Shown: piece by piece, positions 1 through 8,961 of the stretch
Position numbering within the stretch: position 1 is the stretch's first letter
How the letters are laid out: each line of letters starts with the position of its first letter
Origin: an uncultured Clostridia bacterium
GTDB taxonomy: Bacteria > Bacillota > Clostridia > Oscillospirales > Acutalibacteraceae
Direction of reading: 5' to 3'
NCBI GenBank assembly: GCA_947627135.1
Contig: CANQUV010000005.1
Coordinates: 33,490-97,489, forward strand
DNA: 64,000 nt
Program-made: the position numbers and the translations under genes
Notes under the pieces: model-generated
Databases searched by the model: none
What the model was told of the DNA's origin: nothing
The model's input: only the letters and a program-made list of their open reading frames with translations

Positions 1-2
1 AC

Positions 3-1064
3 TTTTGTACATACGGATTAAAGGTCAAGGAAAGAAAGCCTGCCGCCATAGACGGACTTGAATTCGGTACAATAACTCACTATTTTTTTGAAAAGTTCTT
101 AAAAATGCATCCTAAAGAATCATTAAAGGATTTAACAGTTGATTGCATAAAGAAAGACATAGATAAAATATATAAGAATTACGCCGATGAAAATCTTGGT
201 GGATTAGAGAATAAAACAAAGAGATTTTTAAATTTGTTTGAAAGAATGAAAGATAACTCCCTTGAGCTTATACTACATATAATTTCAGAGCTGACGCAAA
301 GTGACTTTAAACCTGTTGATTTTGAATTAAAAATCGGTGGAGACATTAAAGCCTATACATTGAAACTGCCAACGGGACACAATGTGTCTATTATAGGAAG
401 TGTCGACAGAGTAGATTTAATGGATAAGAACGGCAAAAAATATATCCGAGTTGTGGACTATAAAACGAGTAAAAAGGATTTTTCTTTGTCAGATGTTTTA
501 TACGGACTTAATTTGCAAATGTTAATTTATCTCCATGCAATTGAGCAAAACGGTGCGGAGCGTTACGGAGAAAATATAATACCGTCAGGAGTTTTATATT
601 TAAATTCAACTGCGAATCCTGTAAATGTTAAAGCAGGAGCAGACAGAAGTGAAATTGAAAAAGACCTTTCTGCAAATCTGAAAATGAACGGACTTGTGCT
701 TAATGATATTGAAGTAGTAGAGGGTATGGATAAAACAGGAGAGGGAAAATATATACCGGTCAGTGTAAAAAGCGGAATCCCAGCCGCATCTAAAAGTCTG
801 GCGAGCATAGAGCAAATGGGACATATATTTACTAAAATAGATGAAATAATAAAAAAAATGGCAGATAATTTATACAGCGGAGATATTTCTGCCAAACCCA
901 TTAAAGGAAAATCTTATAACGGTTGCGAATACTGCTTGTACAGTTCGGTTTGTAATTATAGAAACGGTAAGAGCAAATATAACTATGCAGAAGATTTTAA
1001 AGCAAAAGAAGTTATGGAAAAACTAAATGAAGAATATGGGAGGGAAGAGAGTAAAAATGAGTAG
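3..1064 (+). CDS. addB: AddB, ATP-dependent helicase/deoxyribonuclease subunit B, C-terminal part (5' end outside window)
   Basis: The reading frame is open from base 3, so the first ATG at 105 is internal and the gene begins upstream of the window. What is visible is the C-terminal RecB-type nuclease domain of AddB. A first cysteine lies in FCTYGLKVKERKPAAIDGLE, followed by GTITHYFFEKFL. Next come the PD-(D/E)XK core residues (GSVDRVDL, then VVDYKTSKK) and a terminal cysteine triplet in GCEYCLYSSVC. In the family, one upstream and three downstream cysteines hold a 4Fe-4S cluster that pins the nuclease domain, and all four are present. AddB pairs with AddA to resect double-strand breaks for RecA loading. 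The stop overlaps the start of addA by 8 bases, which implies translational coupling. Confidence 0.93.
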   Translation, partial: FCTYGLKVKERKPAAIDGLEFGTITHYFFEKFLKMHPKESLKDLTVDCIKKDIDKIYKNYADENLGGLENKTKRFLNLFERMKDNSLELILHIISELTQSDFKPVDFELKIGGDIKAYTLKLPTGHNVSIIGSVDRVDLMDKNGKKYIRVVDYKTSKKDFSLSDVLYGLNLQMLIYLHAIEQNGAERYGENIIPSGVLYLNSTANPVNVKAGADRSEIEKDLSANLKMNGLVLNDIEVVEGMDKTGEGKYIPVSVKSGIPAASKSLASIEQMGHIFTKIDEIIKKMADNLYSGDISAKPIKGKSYNGCEYCLYSSVCNYRNGKSKYNYAEDFKAKEVMEKLNEEYGREESKNE

Positions 1065-4000
1065 AAACTGGACAGAAAATCAGCGTAATGCAATTTATGC
1101 AACTAACGGTTCCGTACTTGTTTCAGCGGCAGCAGGTTCCGGAAAAACAGCAGTGCTGGTAGAAAGAATTATAAATCTCATTACCCGAACAGAATCTCCG
1201 GTGGATGTAGACAGACTTCTTGTTGTAACATTTACCCGTCCGGCAGCAGCCGAAATGAAAGAACGAGTTACAAAAGCTTTAAATAAATTGTTAAGCAAAG
1301 ACCCTTTTAATAAAAACCTGTTAATACAAAAGCAAAAAATATATAAAGCGTCTATTTCAACAATAGACAGCTTTTGCATAGATATAGCCAGGGAATATTT
1401 TTATTTGTTAAATATTAAGCAAGACTTCAGAATAGCTGACGACAACGAACTTTCGGTATTAAAAAATGACGCTATGGAAGATACTCTTGAACATTTTTAT
1501 AATGAAGACAGCAGAGATTTTAACCTGCTTGTAAAATCCTTTTCAAGTCCTAAAAACGATAAAACAATTGAAGATGTAATAGACAGGATTTACAATTTTT
1601 TGCTTTCCCATCCTTTTCCTGATGCATGGCAGTCTGAAAAGCTGTCAATGTATGATAATTACAGTGATGTAACGGAAACGGTATGGGGAAAAGAAATAAT
1701 AAATTATACTAAATCGGCAGTAGAATACGGTATGGATACCTGTACATACGCATTATCTTTAATTGACGCTGAACCTTTGCTTATGGACAGCACACCTCAT
1801 AAAATTCTTACAGCGTATAAAAGCGACCTTGAAAAAATATCACTTTTGTTAAAAGAAAAAAACTGGGATAAAATAGCTTTAGCTGTAAATGAATTTGAGT
1901 TCGGCAATTTCAGGTTCCCAAAAAAGTTTGAAAATGATGAATTGAAGAATCAGTTAAAGATTTTAAGAGAAAATGTAAAAGATACAATATTGTTAATTAA
2001 AAATTTGTTTTGCTGGAATAATGAGGAATGTAAAGCTGATATAGCTTATTTGTATCCTATTGTAAGAAAGCTTTTCCAGTGTGTAAATTATTACAGAAAC
2101 AAGATAGAGGAATATAAGCTTCAAAAAAATATAGCCGATTTTTCAGATATTGAGCATTATATAATCAGACTGTTTGTAAAAGGATATGATGAAAGTAAAA
2201 GGCCTATTCTTACAGATACGGCAAAAGAAGTCTCAAAAAGATTTGACTACATAATGGTGGATGAATGTCAAGATGTAAACGAAGTTCAGGATCTTATTTT
2301 TAGGGCAATAAGCAAAGACGAAAAAAATTTGTTTATGGTAGGGGATGTCAAGCAAAGTATTTACGGATTTCGTCAGGCAATGCCGGAGATTTTTCTTTCC
2401 AGAAAAGACTCTTACAAAATTTATAATGCAAAAGAGGAAAACTATCCATCAAAAATTATCCTTGATAAAAATTTCAGAAGTAAAAAAGGTATTGCTCATG
2501 CAGTAAACTTCATATTTTCACATCTTATGTCAAAAGAAGTTGGAGATATGCAGTATTCAGATGAAGAAATATTAAACGCTGCCGCAGAATATCCGGATAC
2601 ACAGGATATTGCTCTGAATTTTGCTTTAATTGACAGAGATGATTTTTCAGATGATATTGATTTTACAGTATTGGAAGCAAGATATATTGCTCTTAAAATT
2701 CAAGAAATGGTTTTATCTAAATATCAGATAACAGAAAACAAAAAACAGAGAGATATAAGATACAGCGATTTTGCAATTTTGTTAAGAAGTACAAGCAAAA
2801 CAGCAGAAATATATGTAAATGAGCTGATGAAAATGGGAATTCCTGCATATTCAGAAACAAAAGGCAGTTTTTTTGAAGCTGACGAAATTAAAGTTATGCT
2901 TAATTTTTTGCGTGTACTTGACAATCCTGTATGTGATATTCCTCTTTTGTCAGTTATGATGAGCCCAATTTACGGATTTACGGCAGACGAAATGGCAGAA
3001 ATAAAATGCAGCGGAAAATTTTATAATCTGTATTCGGCAGTTTTTTCTTATGCAGAGAGAAACGGAGGTAAATCATCAGAATTTATAAAAGAAATATCAA
3101 ATTTACGCACCTTTTCCGTAACAAACAGAGTTGAAGATCTAATAAGAGAAATTTATAATATTACAGGTTATAAATCGATTATAAGCGCAGTAGAAGAAAG
3201 ACCAAATGCCGTTAAAAATTTGAATCTGCTCTGCGAATATGCGTCTCAGTATGAATCAAATGGTTACAAAGGACTTTCGGCTTTTATTCATTACCTTGAT
3301 AAAATCAAAGAGTGCGGTTCTGATTTTGAGGCAGGTTCACTTGTAAACGGTGAAATTACTAATACCGTACAGATAATGAGTATTCATAAAAGTAAAGGTC
3401 TTGAATTTCCCATTTGTTTTTTAGCGGCGACCTCAAAGGTTTTCAATAAAAAGGATTTAAGAAAAGATGTTTTGCTTCATTCCGATTTGGGTATAGGTAT
3501 AAGAAAAAGAGAAAATCTTTGCCGATATACTACAATGCCCAGAGAAGGCGTTGCATTGGAAATTTCAAAGACCCGTATGTCCGAGGAATTAAGAGTTTTA
3601 TATGTGGCTTTAACAAGGGCAAAGGAAAAACTTTATATTATAAATTCTCAAAAAAATCCTTTAAGATATCTTGAAAAGCTGTCACTTGAAATTAATACAG
3701 GAGGTAATATATCGACCTATTCCGTCAAAAACGCTGCGTCTCTTTCTGATTGGATATTTATGTGTCTGCTTGCATATACATCCTTTACAGGTAATTTAAA
3801 AGACGAAATTAAGAAAATGGTACCTGTTCAAAAACAATCTTTGGAATTTGAAAATGATAAGTATCCATGGAATATTATGTATATAAATAAAGAGGTATGT
3901 GACCTGGAAAATTTCGAGGGCATTATTTCCCCGGAAATTTTTACTGACAACGATTATTTATTATCAGAACCTGACAGAGAATTTATAGAAGTTCTTAAAG

Positions 4001-4653
4001 AGAGGATAAATTTCAAATACAAATATTCGCCTTTAGTAAAACTTCCAACAAAAGTTTCGGCCTCTGATATTGCCCATAAGGATGCAGAAAAGTTTTTCTC
4101 AAAAATTTTGCAAAGACCTAATTTTATATCTAAGGATATTTTAACTGCAACTGAAAAAGGAACAGCTTTTCATAAGTTTTTGCAGTATTGTGATTTTGCA
4201 AATGCAAAAGAAAATGCTGAAAAAGAAATAAACCGACTGCAAAGTTTAAACTATCTATCAGAAGCTGAAGCACAGGCAATTTCCGATGATGAAGTTTCAA
4301 GCTTTATGAAAAGTACTATTGCACAAAAAATTCTTAAATCAAAAGAAGTGTTAAGAGAATTTCGATTTATGACATATATTAATGCAAAGGATTTTGATAA
4401 TACAGTTTCCAAAGAGTTTGCGGAAGAAAAAATTCTGCTGCAAGGAGCTATCGACCTTGCATTTGAAGATGAAGGAGAGCTTGTAATCGTAGATTATAAA
4501 ACAGATAAAGTAAAGAATTTAGACAGACTGAAAGAAATGTACACAAAACAGCTTTCACTATATAAAATAGCAATTGAAAGCTGTACTGATTATAAGGTGA
4601 AGAAATGCATAATTTTTTCACTTTATCTTGAAGATTATATTACTGTTAATTAA
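1057..4653 (+). CDS. addA: AddA, ATP-dependent helicase/nuclease subunit A
   Basis: UvrD/Rep-type SF1A helicase with a C-terminal RecB-like nuclease, the partner of AddB in recombinational repair. I take the ATG at 1057 (MSRNWTENQ) because a purine-rich AGGGAAGAG site lies at 1041-1049, and the product is then 1198 residues, usual for AddA. Visible motifs in order: Walker A SAAAGSGKTA near residue 25, TFTRPAAAEM (motif Ia), Walker B IMVDECQD near 410, GDVKQSIYGFR (III), KNFRSKKG (IV), IMSIHKSKGLEFP (V), ELRVLYVALTRAKEKL (VI), and the nuclease core GAIDLAFEDE...VIVDYKTDK near the end. All catalytic residues look intact. It overlaps addB, so the two are one operon. Confidence 0.97.
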   Translation: MSRNWTENQRNAIYATNGSVLVSAAAGSGKTAVLVERIINLITRTESPVDVDRLLVVTFTRPAAAEMKERVTKALNKLLSKDPFNKNLLIQKQKIYKASISTIDSFCIDIAREYFYLLNIKQDFRIADDNELSVLKNDAMEDTLEHFYNEDSRDFNLLVKSFSSPKNDKTIEDVIDRIYNFLLSHPFPDAWQSEKLSMYDNYSDVTETVWGKEIINYTKSAVEYGMDTCTYALSLIDAEPLLMDSTPHKILTAYKSDLEKISLLLKEKNWDKIALAVNEFEFGNFRFPKKFENDELKNQLKILRENVKDTILLIKNLFCWNNEECKADIAYLYPIVRKLFQCVNYYRNKIEEYKLQKNIADFSDIEHYIIRLFVKGYDESKRPILTDTAKEVSKRFDYIMVDECQDVNEVQDLIFRAISKDEKNLFMVGDVKQSIYGFRQAMPEIFLSRKDSYKIYNAKEENYPSKIILDKNFRSKKGIAHAVNFIFSHLMSKEVGDMQYSDEEILNAAAEYPDTQDIALNFALIDRDDFSDDIDFTVLEARYIALKIQEMVLSKYQITENKKQRDIRYSDFAILLRSTSKTAEIYVNELMKMGIPAYSETKGSFFEADEIKVMLNFLRVLDNPVCDIPLLSVMMSPIYGFTADEMAEIKCSGKFYNLYSAVFSYAERNGGKSSEFIKEISNLRTFSVTNRVEDLIREIYNITGYKSIISAVEERPNAVKNLNLLCEYASQYESNGYKGLSAFIHYLDKIKECGSDFEAGSLVNGEITNTVQIMSIHKSKGLEFPICFLAATSKVFNKKDLRKDVLLHSDLGIGIRKRENLCRYTTMPREGVALEISKTRMSEELRVLYVALTRAKEKLYIINSQKNPLRYLEKLSLEINTGGNISTYSVKNAASLSDWIFMCLLAYTSFTGNLKDEIKKMVPVQKQSLEFENDKYPWNIMYINKEVCDLENFEGIISPEIFTDNDYLLSEPDREFIEVLKERINFKYKYSPLVKLPTKVSASDIAHKDAEKFFSKILQRPNFISKDILTATEKGTAFHKFLQYCDFANAKENAEKEINRLQSLNYLSEAEAQAISDDEVSSFMKSTIAQKILKSKEVLREFRFMTYINAKDFDNTVSKEFAEEKILLQGAIDLAFEDEGELVIVDYKTDKVKNLDRLKEMYTKQLSLYKIAIESCTDYKVKKCIIFSLYLEDYITVN

Positions 4654-4676
4654 AATCAAAGTTTTGGTAAAAAATT

Positions 4677-4725
4677 TTAAAGTTTTTTGATAGCTTTCTT
4701 CAAAAAAGCCGGCAAAATCGAGGGG
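4677..4725 (+). repeat. Degenerate copy of an interspersed intergenic repeat (copy 1)
   Basis: The segment AAAGTTTTTTGATAGCTTTC followed by TTCAAAAAAGCCGGCAAAATCGAGGG resembles copy 2 at 11939-12027 and the inverted copy 3 near 41931-41998. All share AAAGTTTTTTG, then an AGCTTTTTT/AAAAAAGCT hairpin, then a GA-rich tail. This copy is shorter and has lost the GC-rich second hairpin. Confidence 0.5.
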
Positions 4726-4770
4726 AGGGATCCTGTTACAATCATTTACCGAGAAGAAAAAATATAAATA

Positions 4771-4807
4771 ATAAAAAAATAATCGGGCGACCATTGTTCG
4801 CCCGATT
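4771..4807 (-). terminator. Rho-independent terminator of pyrB
   Basis: Perfect 10-bp stem AATCGGGCGA (4781-4790) / TCGCCCGATT (4798-4807) with a 7-base loop. On the minus strand it is followed by ATTTTTTTAT, so it terminates pyrB. It may also stop read-through from addA. Confidence 0.85.
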
Positions 4808-4824
4808 GCTTTAAAATTATTAAA

Positions 4825-5895
4825 TTATTCAATTATATGGTCGCAGTAATTACACATTAAGTGACCGTCGTTTCCATAATGACAGTGCCTTTTTAAATAA
4901 CTCTCTGTTGATGTAATGCAGTTTTTGTTTCTGCATCTGCTGTTTGTAAGCTGTGGCTTATAATAATCAAAGGAAAAGTCTTTATCATTAAGCAAAAGAT
5001 ATATTAAAGCCATTCTTCCATACATTCCGTAAACTGCCTGTTTAAAATAGCAGGCTCGTGGATCGTCGTCAACATTGACATCAATTTCATCAACTCTTGG
5101 AAGAGGATGAAGTACTACCATATCTTTTTTAGCCAGTGCCATTTTGTTTGTATCAAGAACGAAAATACCTTTTTGTTCTTCGTATTCCTTTTGTGTTAAA
5201 AATCTTTCCTGCTGAATTCTTGTCATATATAATACATCAAGATCAGGTATTGCTTCCTTAAGGCTTCTTACCTCTTTGTATCCACATCCGGCTTTTTTCA
5301 AAGTGTCCTTTATATACTGAGGAATTGTAAGCGCTTTTGTTGAAATAAGTACAAATTTATTATTTTCAAAATGAGACATTGTTTTTATAAGTGAGTGTAC
5401 TGTTCTTCCGTTTAATAAATCACCGCATAAACCAATAGTCAGATCAGTAAGTCTGCCTTTTTCGTTGCTTAAAGTAATAACATCAGTTAAAGTTTGTGTG
5501 GGGTGAAAATGTCCGCCGTCGCCGCCGTTTATTACCGGAACTGCACTGAACATTGACGCAGCTCTTGCAGAACCCTCCGCAGGATGACGCATAGCTATAA
5601 TATCTGCATAACCGCTTACAATTGTAATCGTATCTTTTAAATTTTCTCCCTTTGCGACAGACGAATTCATAGGGTTGTCGAATCCGATGGTTCTTCCGCC
5701 TAATCTAAGCATCGCAGTCTGAAAAGACATTTGTGTTCTTGTACTGGGTTCATAAAATAAGGTGGCAAGAATTTTACCATCGCAAGCATGCTGATATTTT
5801 TCCGGATTTTTCATAATATCCTCTGAAAGAGATATAACCTTTTCAAGCTGGCTTTTGTTTAGACTCTCTAAATCAATAATGTGTTTTTCTTTCAT
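4825..5895 (-). CDS. pyrB: Aspartate carbamoyltransferase catalytic chain with fused PyrI-type zinc tail
   Basis: Catalyses carbamoyl phosphate plus aspartate to carbamoyl aspartate, the committed step of pyrimidine synthesis. The carbamoyl-phosphate loop FYEPSTRTQMSF is near residue 50. HPTQTLTD is near 130 and LHPLPRVDEI near 265. The catalytic chain proper would end near residue 305. About 50 further residues carry CRNKNC and, 23 residues on, CNYC, a four-cysteine pattern like the zinc domain of the separate regulatory chain PyrI. The nucleotide-binding allosteric half of PyrI is absent. The chain is 356 residues, longer than a plain PyrB of about 305. It is a lone minus-strand gene between addA and tspO with its own terminator. 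Confidence 0.95.
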   Translation of the reverse strand: MKEKHIIDLESLNKSQLEKVISLSEDIMKNPEKYQHACDGKILATLFYEPSTRTQMSFQTAMLRLGGRTIGFDNPMNSSVAKGENLKDTITIVSGYADIIAMRHPAEGSARAASMFSAVPVINGGDGGHFHPTQTLTDVITLSNEKGRLTDLTIGLCGDLLNGRTVHSLIKTMSHFENNKFVLISTKALTIPQYIKDTLKKAGCGYKEVRSLKEAIPDLDVLYMTRIQQERFLTQKEYEEQKGIFVLDTNKMALAKKDMVVLHPLPRVDEIDVNVDDDPRACYFKQAVYGMYGRMALIYLLLNDKDFSFDYYKPQLTNSRCRNKNCITSTESYLKRHCHYGNDGHLMCNYCDHIIE

Positions 5896-6031
5896 TCAAT
5901 CATCTGCTTTCAATATTTTCTCTATTTTATCAAAATTTGACTTAAAATACAATATTTATTTCTTAAAATATAATGTGAATAAAAAATAAAAAAAGTTTGT
6001 GACACATATAATATTTTAAGGAGATGATAAT

Positions 6032-6499
6032 ATGTTTAAAAAGAAAGTTTTGCCAATAATAATTGCTTTGGCAATTCCGCTTGCAGTAGGAGGTTTGTCA
6101 GGTCTTTTAATATCAGGCTCAATGGGGTTTTACGATAATATAAATAAACCCCCTTTAGCGCCTCCGGGTATAGTATTCCCCATAGTATGGTCGATTTTAT
6201 ATATTCTTATGGGAATATCCTCATATCTTGTCTGGAAAGAAAAAACGCCAGAGTCAAGAATGGCACTGTATATTTACGGTATTCAGCTTGTACTCAATTT
6301 TGTGTGGCCGCTAATATTCTTTAACGGTCAAATGTTCTTTTTGGCGTTTATTTGGCTTTTAATTTTGTTGGGCACAGTAATTTATATGACTGTAAAATTT
6401 TATCAAATTAATCCTATTGCCGGAATTTTGCAAATTCCTTATATATTATGGCTTATTTTTGCAAGTTATCTTAATTTCTTTGTATTTTTCCTAAATTAG
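6032..6499 (+). CDS. tspO: TspO/MBR family membrane protein
   Basis: 155 residues with five hydrophobic segments and the family hallmarks KPPLAPPGIVFPIVWSILY near residue 40, a conserved WPLIFF in the third or fourth helix, and a final helix. TspO proteins bind porphyrins or sterol-like ligands and are linked to tetrapyrrole and stress responses; the exact role in Clostridia is unsettled. AAGGAGATGATAAT precedes the ATG. A TATAAT sits at 6007-6012 without a clear -35. The last 29 bases overlap the end of the convergent trmO gene. Confidence 0.9.
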   Translation: MFKKKVLPIIIALAIPLAVGGLSGLLISGSMGFYDNINKPPLAPPGIVFPIVWSILYILMGISSYLVWKEKTPESRMALYIYGIQLVLNFVWPLIFFNGQMFFLAFIWLLILLGTVIYMTVKFYQINPIAGILQIPYILWLIFASYLNFFVFFLN

Positions 6500-7175
6500 T
6501 ACTAATAATGTTGCTTACAGTGAGAGTATTCATATTAACAAAAAATTCTATTTCAAAATTGTCAAATTTCATTTTGTAAATTCGGTTTTCATCATTTTGA
6601 TATCCCGGTCTTGGATCGTTTGATAATATTTCTGTAAGTCCTTTTTGTTTTTCTTTGGGTATAATATCAAGAAGTTCTTTATTGATTTTAACATTTAAAC
6701 ATCCATGTATATTTTGCAGGGCAAATCCTCCTGTTGCATCAGGATGACAGTCAGTGTAGGAAAGATAAGGTTTAATGTCAATAATAGGTGTTTTATCCAT
6801 CAAGTCGGCACCTTTTACATAAAGCACCGGACCGTATTCACTTCTATATTCAATTTTGCTGAGCTTAACAGATGAGATACCAATGTTGTTTGGCCTAAAA
6901 GGTGAACGTGTTGCAAATACGCCTATTCTCTTATTGCCGCCTAATTTGGGTGGTCTTACGGTTGGTGTCCAATTTTTATTAATAGTTTCTGAAAATTGCC
7001 ATATCAACCATATATGTGAGTATTGCTCAAGTCCTCTAAATGCCTCTTTAACTCTGTATTCCGGCTCAAAAATTATTTTTGAAGTTAAATGGCTGCAAAG
7101 ACCGCTTTGTCTGGGAACACCGAACTTTGTTTTAAAATCACTTTCAATATGAGCAATTATTTTGTATTCGTTCAT
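6471..7175 (-). CDS. trmO: tRNA (N6-threonylcarbamoyladenosine(37)-N6)-methyltransferase TrmO (TsaA/YaeB family)
   Basis: The SAM-dependent enzyme of this family methylates t6A37 of certain tRNAs. Family signs: the N-terminal IIAHIESDF..KFGVPRQSGL, RVKEAFRGLEQYSHIWLIW, GVFATRSPFRPNNIG (the TsaA signature), and DIKPYLSYTD. The length of 234 residues fits the bacterial type with a C-terminal extension ending in DPRPGYQND. AAGGTGATTTT precedes the ATG. It is convergent with tspO and overlaps its 3' end. Confidence 0.9.
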   Translation of the reverse strand: MNEYKIIAHIESDFKTKFGVPRQSGLCSHLTSKIIFEPEYRVKEAFRGLEQYSHIWLIWQFSETINKNWTPTVRPPKLGGNKRIGVFATRSPFRPNNIGISSVKLSKIEYRSEYGPVLYVKGADLMDKTPIIDIKPYLSYTDCHPDATGGFALQNIHGCLNVKINKELLDIIPKEKQKGLTEILSNDPRPGYQNDENRIYKMKFDNFEIEFFVNMNTLTVSNIISTNLGKIQRN

Positions 7176-7250
7176 AAAATCACCTTGAATAGATACATAG
7201 TATTTTCTGTTTAAAAAGTCAAATAATTTTGAATTAAAGATATAAGCATA

Positions 7251-7284
7251 AAAAGAAAAGTCGCTTTAAAGCGACTTTTCTTTT
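7251..7284. terminator. Bidirectional terminator, 34-bp perfect palindrome
   Basis: Left arm 7251-7267 (AAAAGAAAAGTCGCTTT) is the exact reverse complement of 7268-7284, giving a GTCGC/GCGAC-centred stem with A/T flanks that read as a U-run on both strands. It overlaps the last codons of the truncated gene at 7266-7724. Confidence 0.75.
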
Positions 7285-7724
7285 TGAAAGCAGCTATCTG
7301 TTACGATACAAAACGCATACTTGCTGCAATTATTTGTTAAAAGGTGCAGAGTATCGTTAAAATGAGCATACTTTAAAATTTTTCCTGCCTCTCTGCCAAG
7401 GCGATACTGTTCATTTTCCTGAAATTTAGGCAATATTTCTTCTAAATCTTTTCCGTCAACCCAAGTAAGCAACATATAAACATTTTTTTCGTTATTGCAA
7501 ATTCCAAAATCAATTGGTAAAGACATGGTAAAACCAAGTTTTGAATATTTTGTTATAATTTCGTATTCTTTTTTCTTTACATCATACTGCTCAATATCGG
7601 ATATTCTTAACAATTTCAGCTTTTCTTCTTTTGTTTTAATCAAATATTTACAATCACTTGACCAGCCTTTTGAAATTTTTTCAATAGTTTTCCAATTATT
7701 GCTGTTCTTTATATCTTCAAACAT
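7266..7724 (-). pseudogene. Truncated aminoglycoside-phosphotransferase-like kinase (N-terminal lobe only)
   Basis: 152 residues that resemble the N-terminal part of APH/choline-kinase-like proteins: an opening WKTIEKISKGWSSDCKYLI, a lysine-rich strand, then NVYMLLTWVDGKDLEEILP as the hinge, and REAGKILK at the start of the C-lobe. The family normally runs to about 300 residues with HGD..NxL and D-W catalytic motifs; these are absent. After the hinge the frame diverges and ends inside the terminator palindrome, so the last residues EKSL are encoded by the hairpin. A GAGG site lies before the ATG. I read it as a deletion remnant; expression as a short protein is possible but kinase activity is not expected. 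Confidence 0.6.
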
Positions 7725-7793
7725 TTCAAAACCTCAATAAATTTCATTTTATGAAAAAGCTTTTCATATTTCAATGATACTTTGTAGAAAGAA

Positions 7794-7844
7794 ACTGAAC
7801 ACCAATCTTAATACATATAGTTAGTATCAAAATTGGTGTTCAGT
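7794..7844 (-). terminator. Hairpin downstream of tRNA-Leu, probable terminator
   Basis: 13-bp perfect stem ACTGAACACCAAT (7794-7806) / ATTGGTGTTCAGT (7832-7844) directly behind the tRNA 3' end. On the minus strand it is followed by TTCTTTC, a weak U-tract. Confidence 0.6.
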
Positions 7845-7846
7845 TA

Positions 7847-7933
7847 TGGTGCCGGTGGCGGGACTTGAACCCGCACCCTATTGCTAGGAATGGATTTTGA
7901 GTCCACCTCGTCTGCCAATTCCAACACACCGGC
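7847..7933 (-). tRNA. tRNA-Leu (anticodon CAA)
   Basis: On the minus strand the acceptor stem GCCGGTG (from 7933) pairs with CACCGGC, followed by discriminator A and an encoded CCA (7847-7849). The anticodon loop reads CTCAAAA with CAA at 7897-7899, decoding UUG. A long variable arm (class II) and the T-arm GGGTTCAAGTCCC fit leucine tRNA. No other RNA gene adjoins it. Confidence 0.95.
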
Positions 7934-8097
7934 GTATAGCGATAATAATTATACAATAATAATAATAAAAAATCAAGGAAAATTTTATTTATTCTTCAAA
8001 ACAAAATTTAGTAAGGTAAATTGATATAATAATTTCATATAATAGATGTTAATTTTTTAACAATATAGGAAAAAACAAAAATTTTTCTATAAATTTA

Positions 8098-8126
8098 TTG
8101 CTTATGATAAGATTTTATATTATAAT
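8098..8126 (+). promoter_or_regulatory. Sigma-A promoter of the purC cluster
   Basis: TTGCTT at 8098-8103 and TATAAT at 8121-8126 with a 17-base spacer. The predicted start near 8133 gives a leader of about 70 bases. Confidence 0.7.
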
Positions 8127-8141
8127 TAATTAGTAAAATTA

Positions 8142-8184
8142 TTGTGTTCAGGTAACACAAATCAGTTAACATAAATATATGTTA
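8142..8184 (+). promoter_or_regulatory. Two small hairpins in the purC leader
   Basis: TTGTGTT (8142-8148) / AACACAA (8154-8160) with loop CAGGT, then TAACATA (8167-8173) / TATGTTA (8178-8184) with loop AATA. The second ends six bases before the GGAGG site at 8190-8194. Neither resembles the purine riboswitch core. They may influence translation or mRNA stability, or be a protein target. Confidence 0.4.
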
Positions 8185-8202
8185 GTTTTGGAGGATTGTC
8201 AA

Positions 8203-8910
8203 ATGGAAAAAAAAGAGCAACTTTATGAAGGAAAAGCAAAAAAAGTATTTGCAACAGAAAACCCAGACTACTGTATTGTATCTTATAAAGACGACGCAAC
8301 AGCTTTTAATGGAGAGAAAAAGGGTACAATTATAGGTAAAGGCGTTGTAAATAACAGAATGAGTAACTTTATGTTTAAGCTTCTTGAAGAAAAGGGGATC
8401 GAAACCGATTTTGTAGAAGAGTTAAACGACAGAGAAACAGTACTTAAAAAAGTAGAAATCGTTCCTCTTGAGGTTATAGTAAGAAATAAAGCAGCAGGCA
8501 GTCTTTCAAAGCGTTTAGGACTTCCCGAAGGAACAGTAATGAAAGTACCGGTACTTGAGTTTTGCTATAAAGATGATGATTTAGGAGACCCGATGGTAAA
8601 CGAATATCATATACTTGCAGCAGAGCTGGCAACCAAGGAAGAAATTGACAAAATTTCAAAGATGGCATTAAAAATAAACGAAATAATGGTTGAATTTTTC
8701 AAGGAATGTAAGGTAGATTTAATCGATTTTAAAATTGAGTTCGGAAGATATCACGGCAATATAATTCTTGCTGATGAAATTTCACCTGATACATGCCGTT
8801 TTTGGGATGTCGATACGCAGGAAAAGCTTGATAAGGACCGTTTCCGCAGAGATATGGGCGGAGTAGAAGAGGCCTATGCAGAAATGATGAAGAGAATAGG
8901 TCTTGGTTAA
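8203..8910 (+). CDS. purC: Phosphoribosylaminoimidazole-succinocarboxamide synthase (SAICAR synthetase)
   Basis: Joins CAIR and aspartate with ATP to give SAICAR in purine synthesis. Start chosen at ATG 8203 ([16 protein letters not shown]) because GGAGG lies eight bases upstream; an in-frame ATG at 8179 lacks a site. 235 residues, the normal bacterial length. Motifs: [23 protein letters not shown] (nucleotide site), [22 protein letters not shown] and [15 protein letters not shown]. It leads a purine cluster with purF and purB behind it. Confidence 0.97.
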   Translation: MEKKEQLYEGKAKKVFATENPDYCIVSYKDDATAFNGEKKGTIIGKGVVNNRMSNFMFKLLEEKGIETDFVEELNDRETVLKKVEIVPLEVIVRNKAAGSLSKRLGLPEGTVMKVPVLEFCYKDDDLGDPMVNEYHILAAELATKEEIDKISKMALKINEIMVEFFKECKVDLIDFKIEFGRYHGNIILADEISPDTCRFWDVDTQEKLDKDRFRRDMGGVEEAYAEMMKRIGLG

Positions 8911-8961
8911 TTCACCGATAAAAAATAAATAAAAGAATAAAAGCGAAGTAAAAAATATCGG

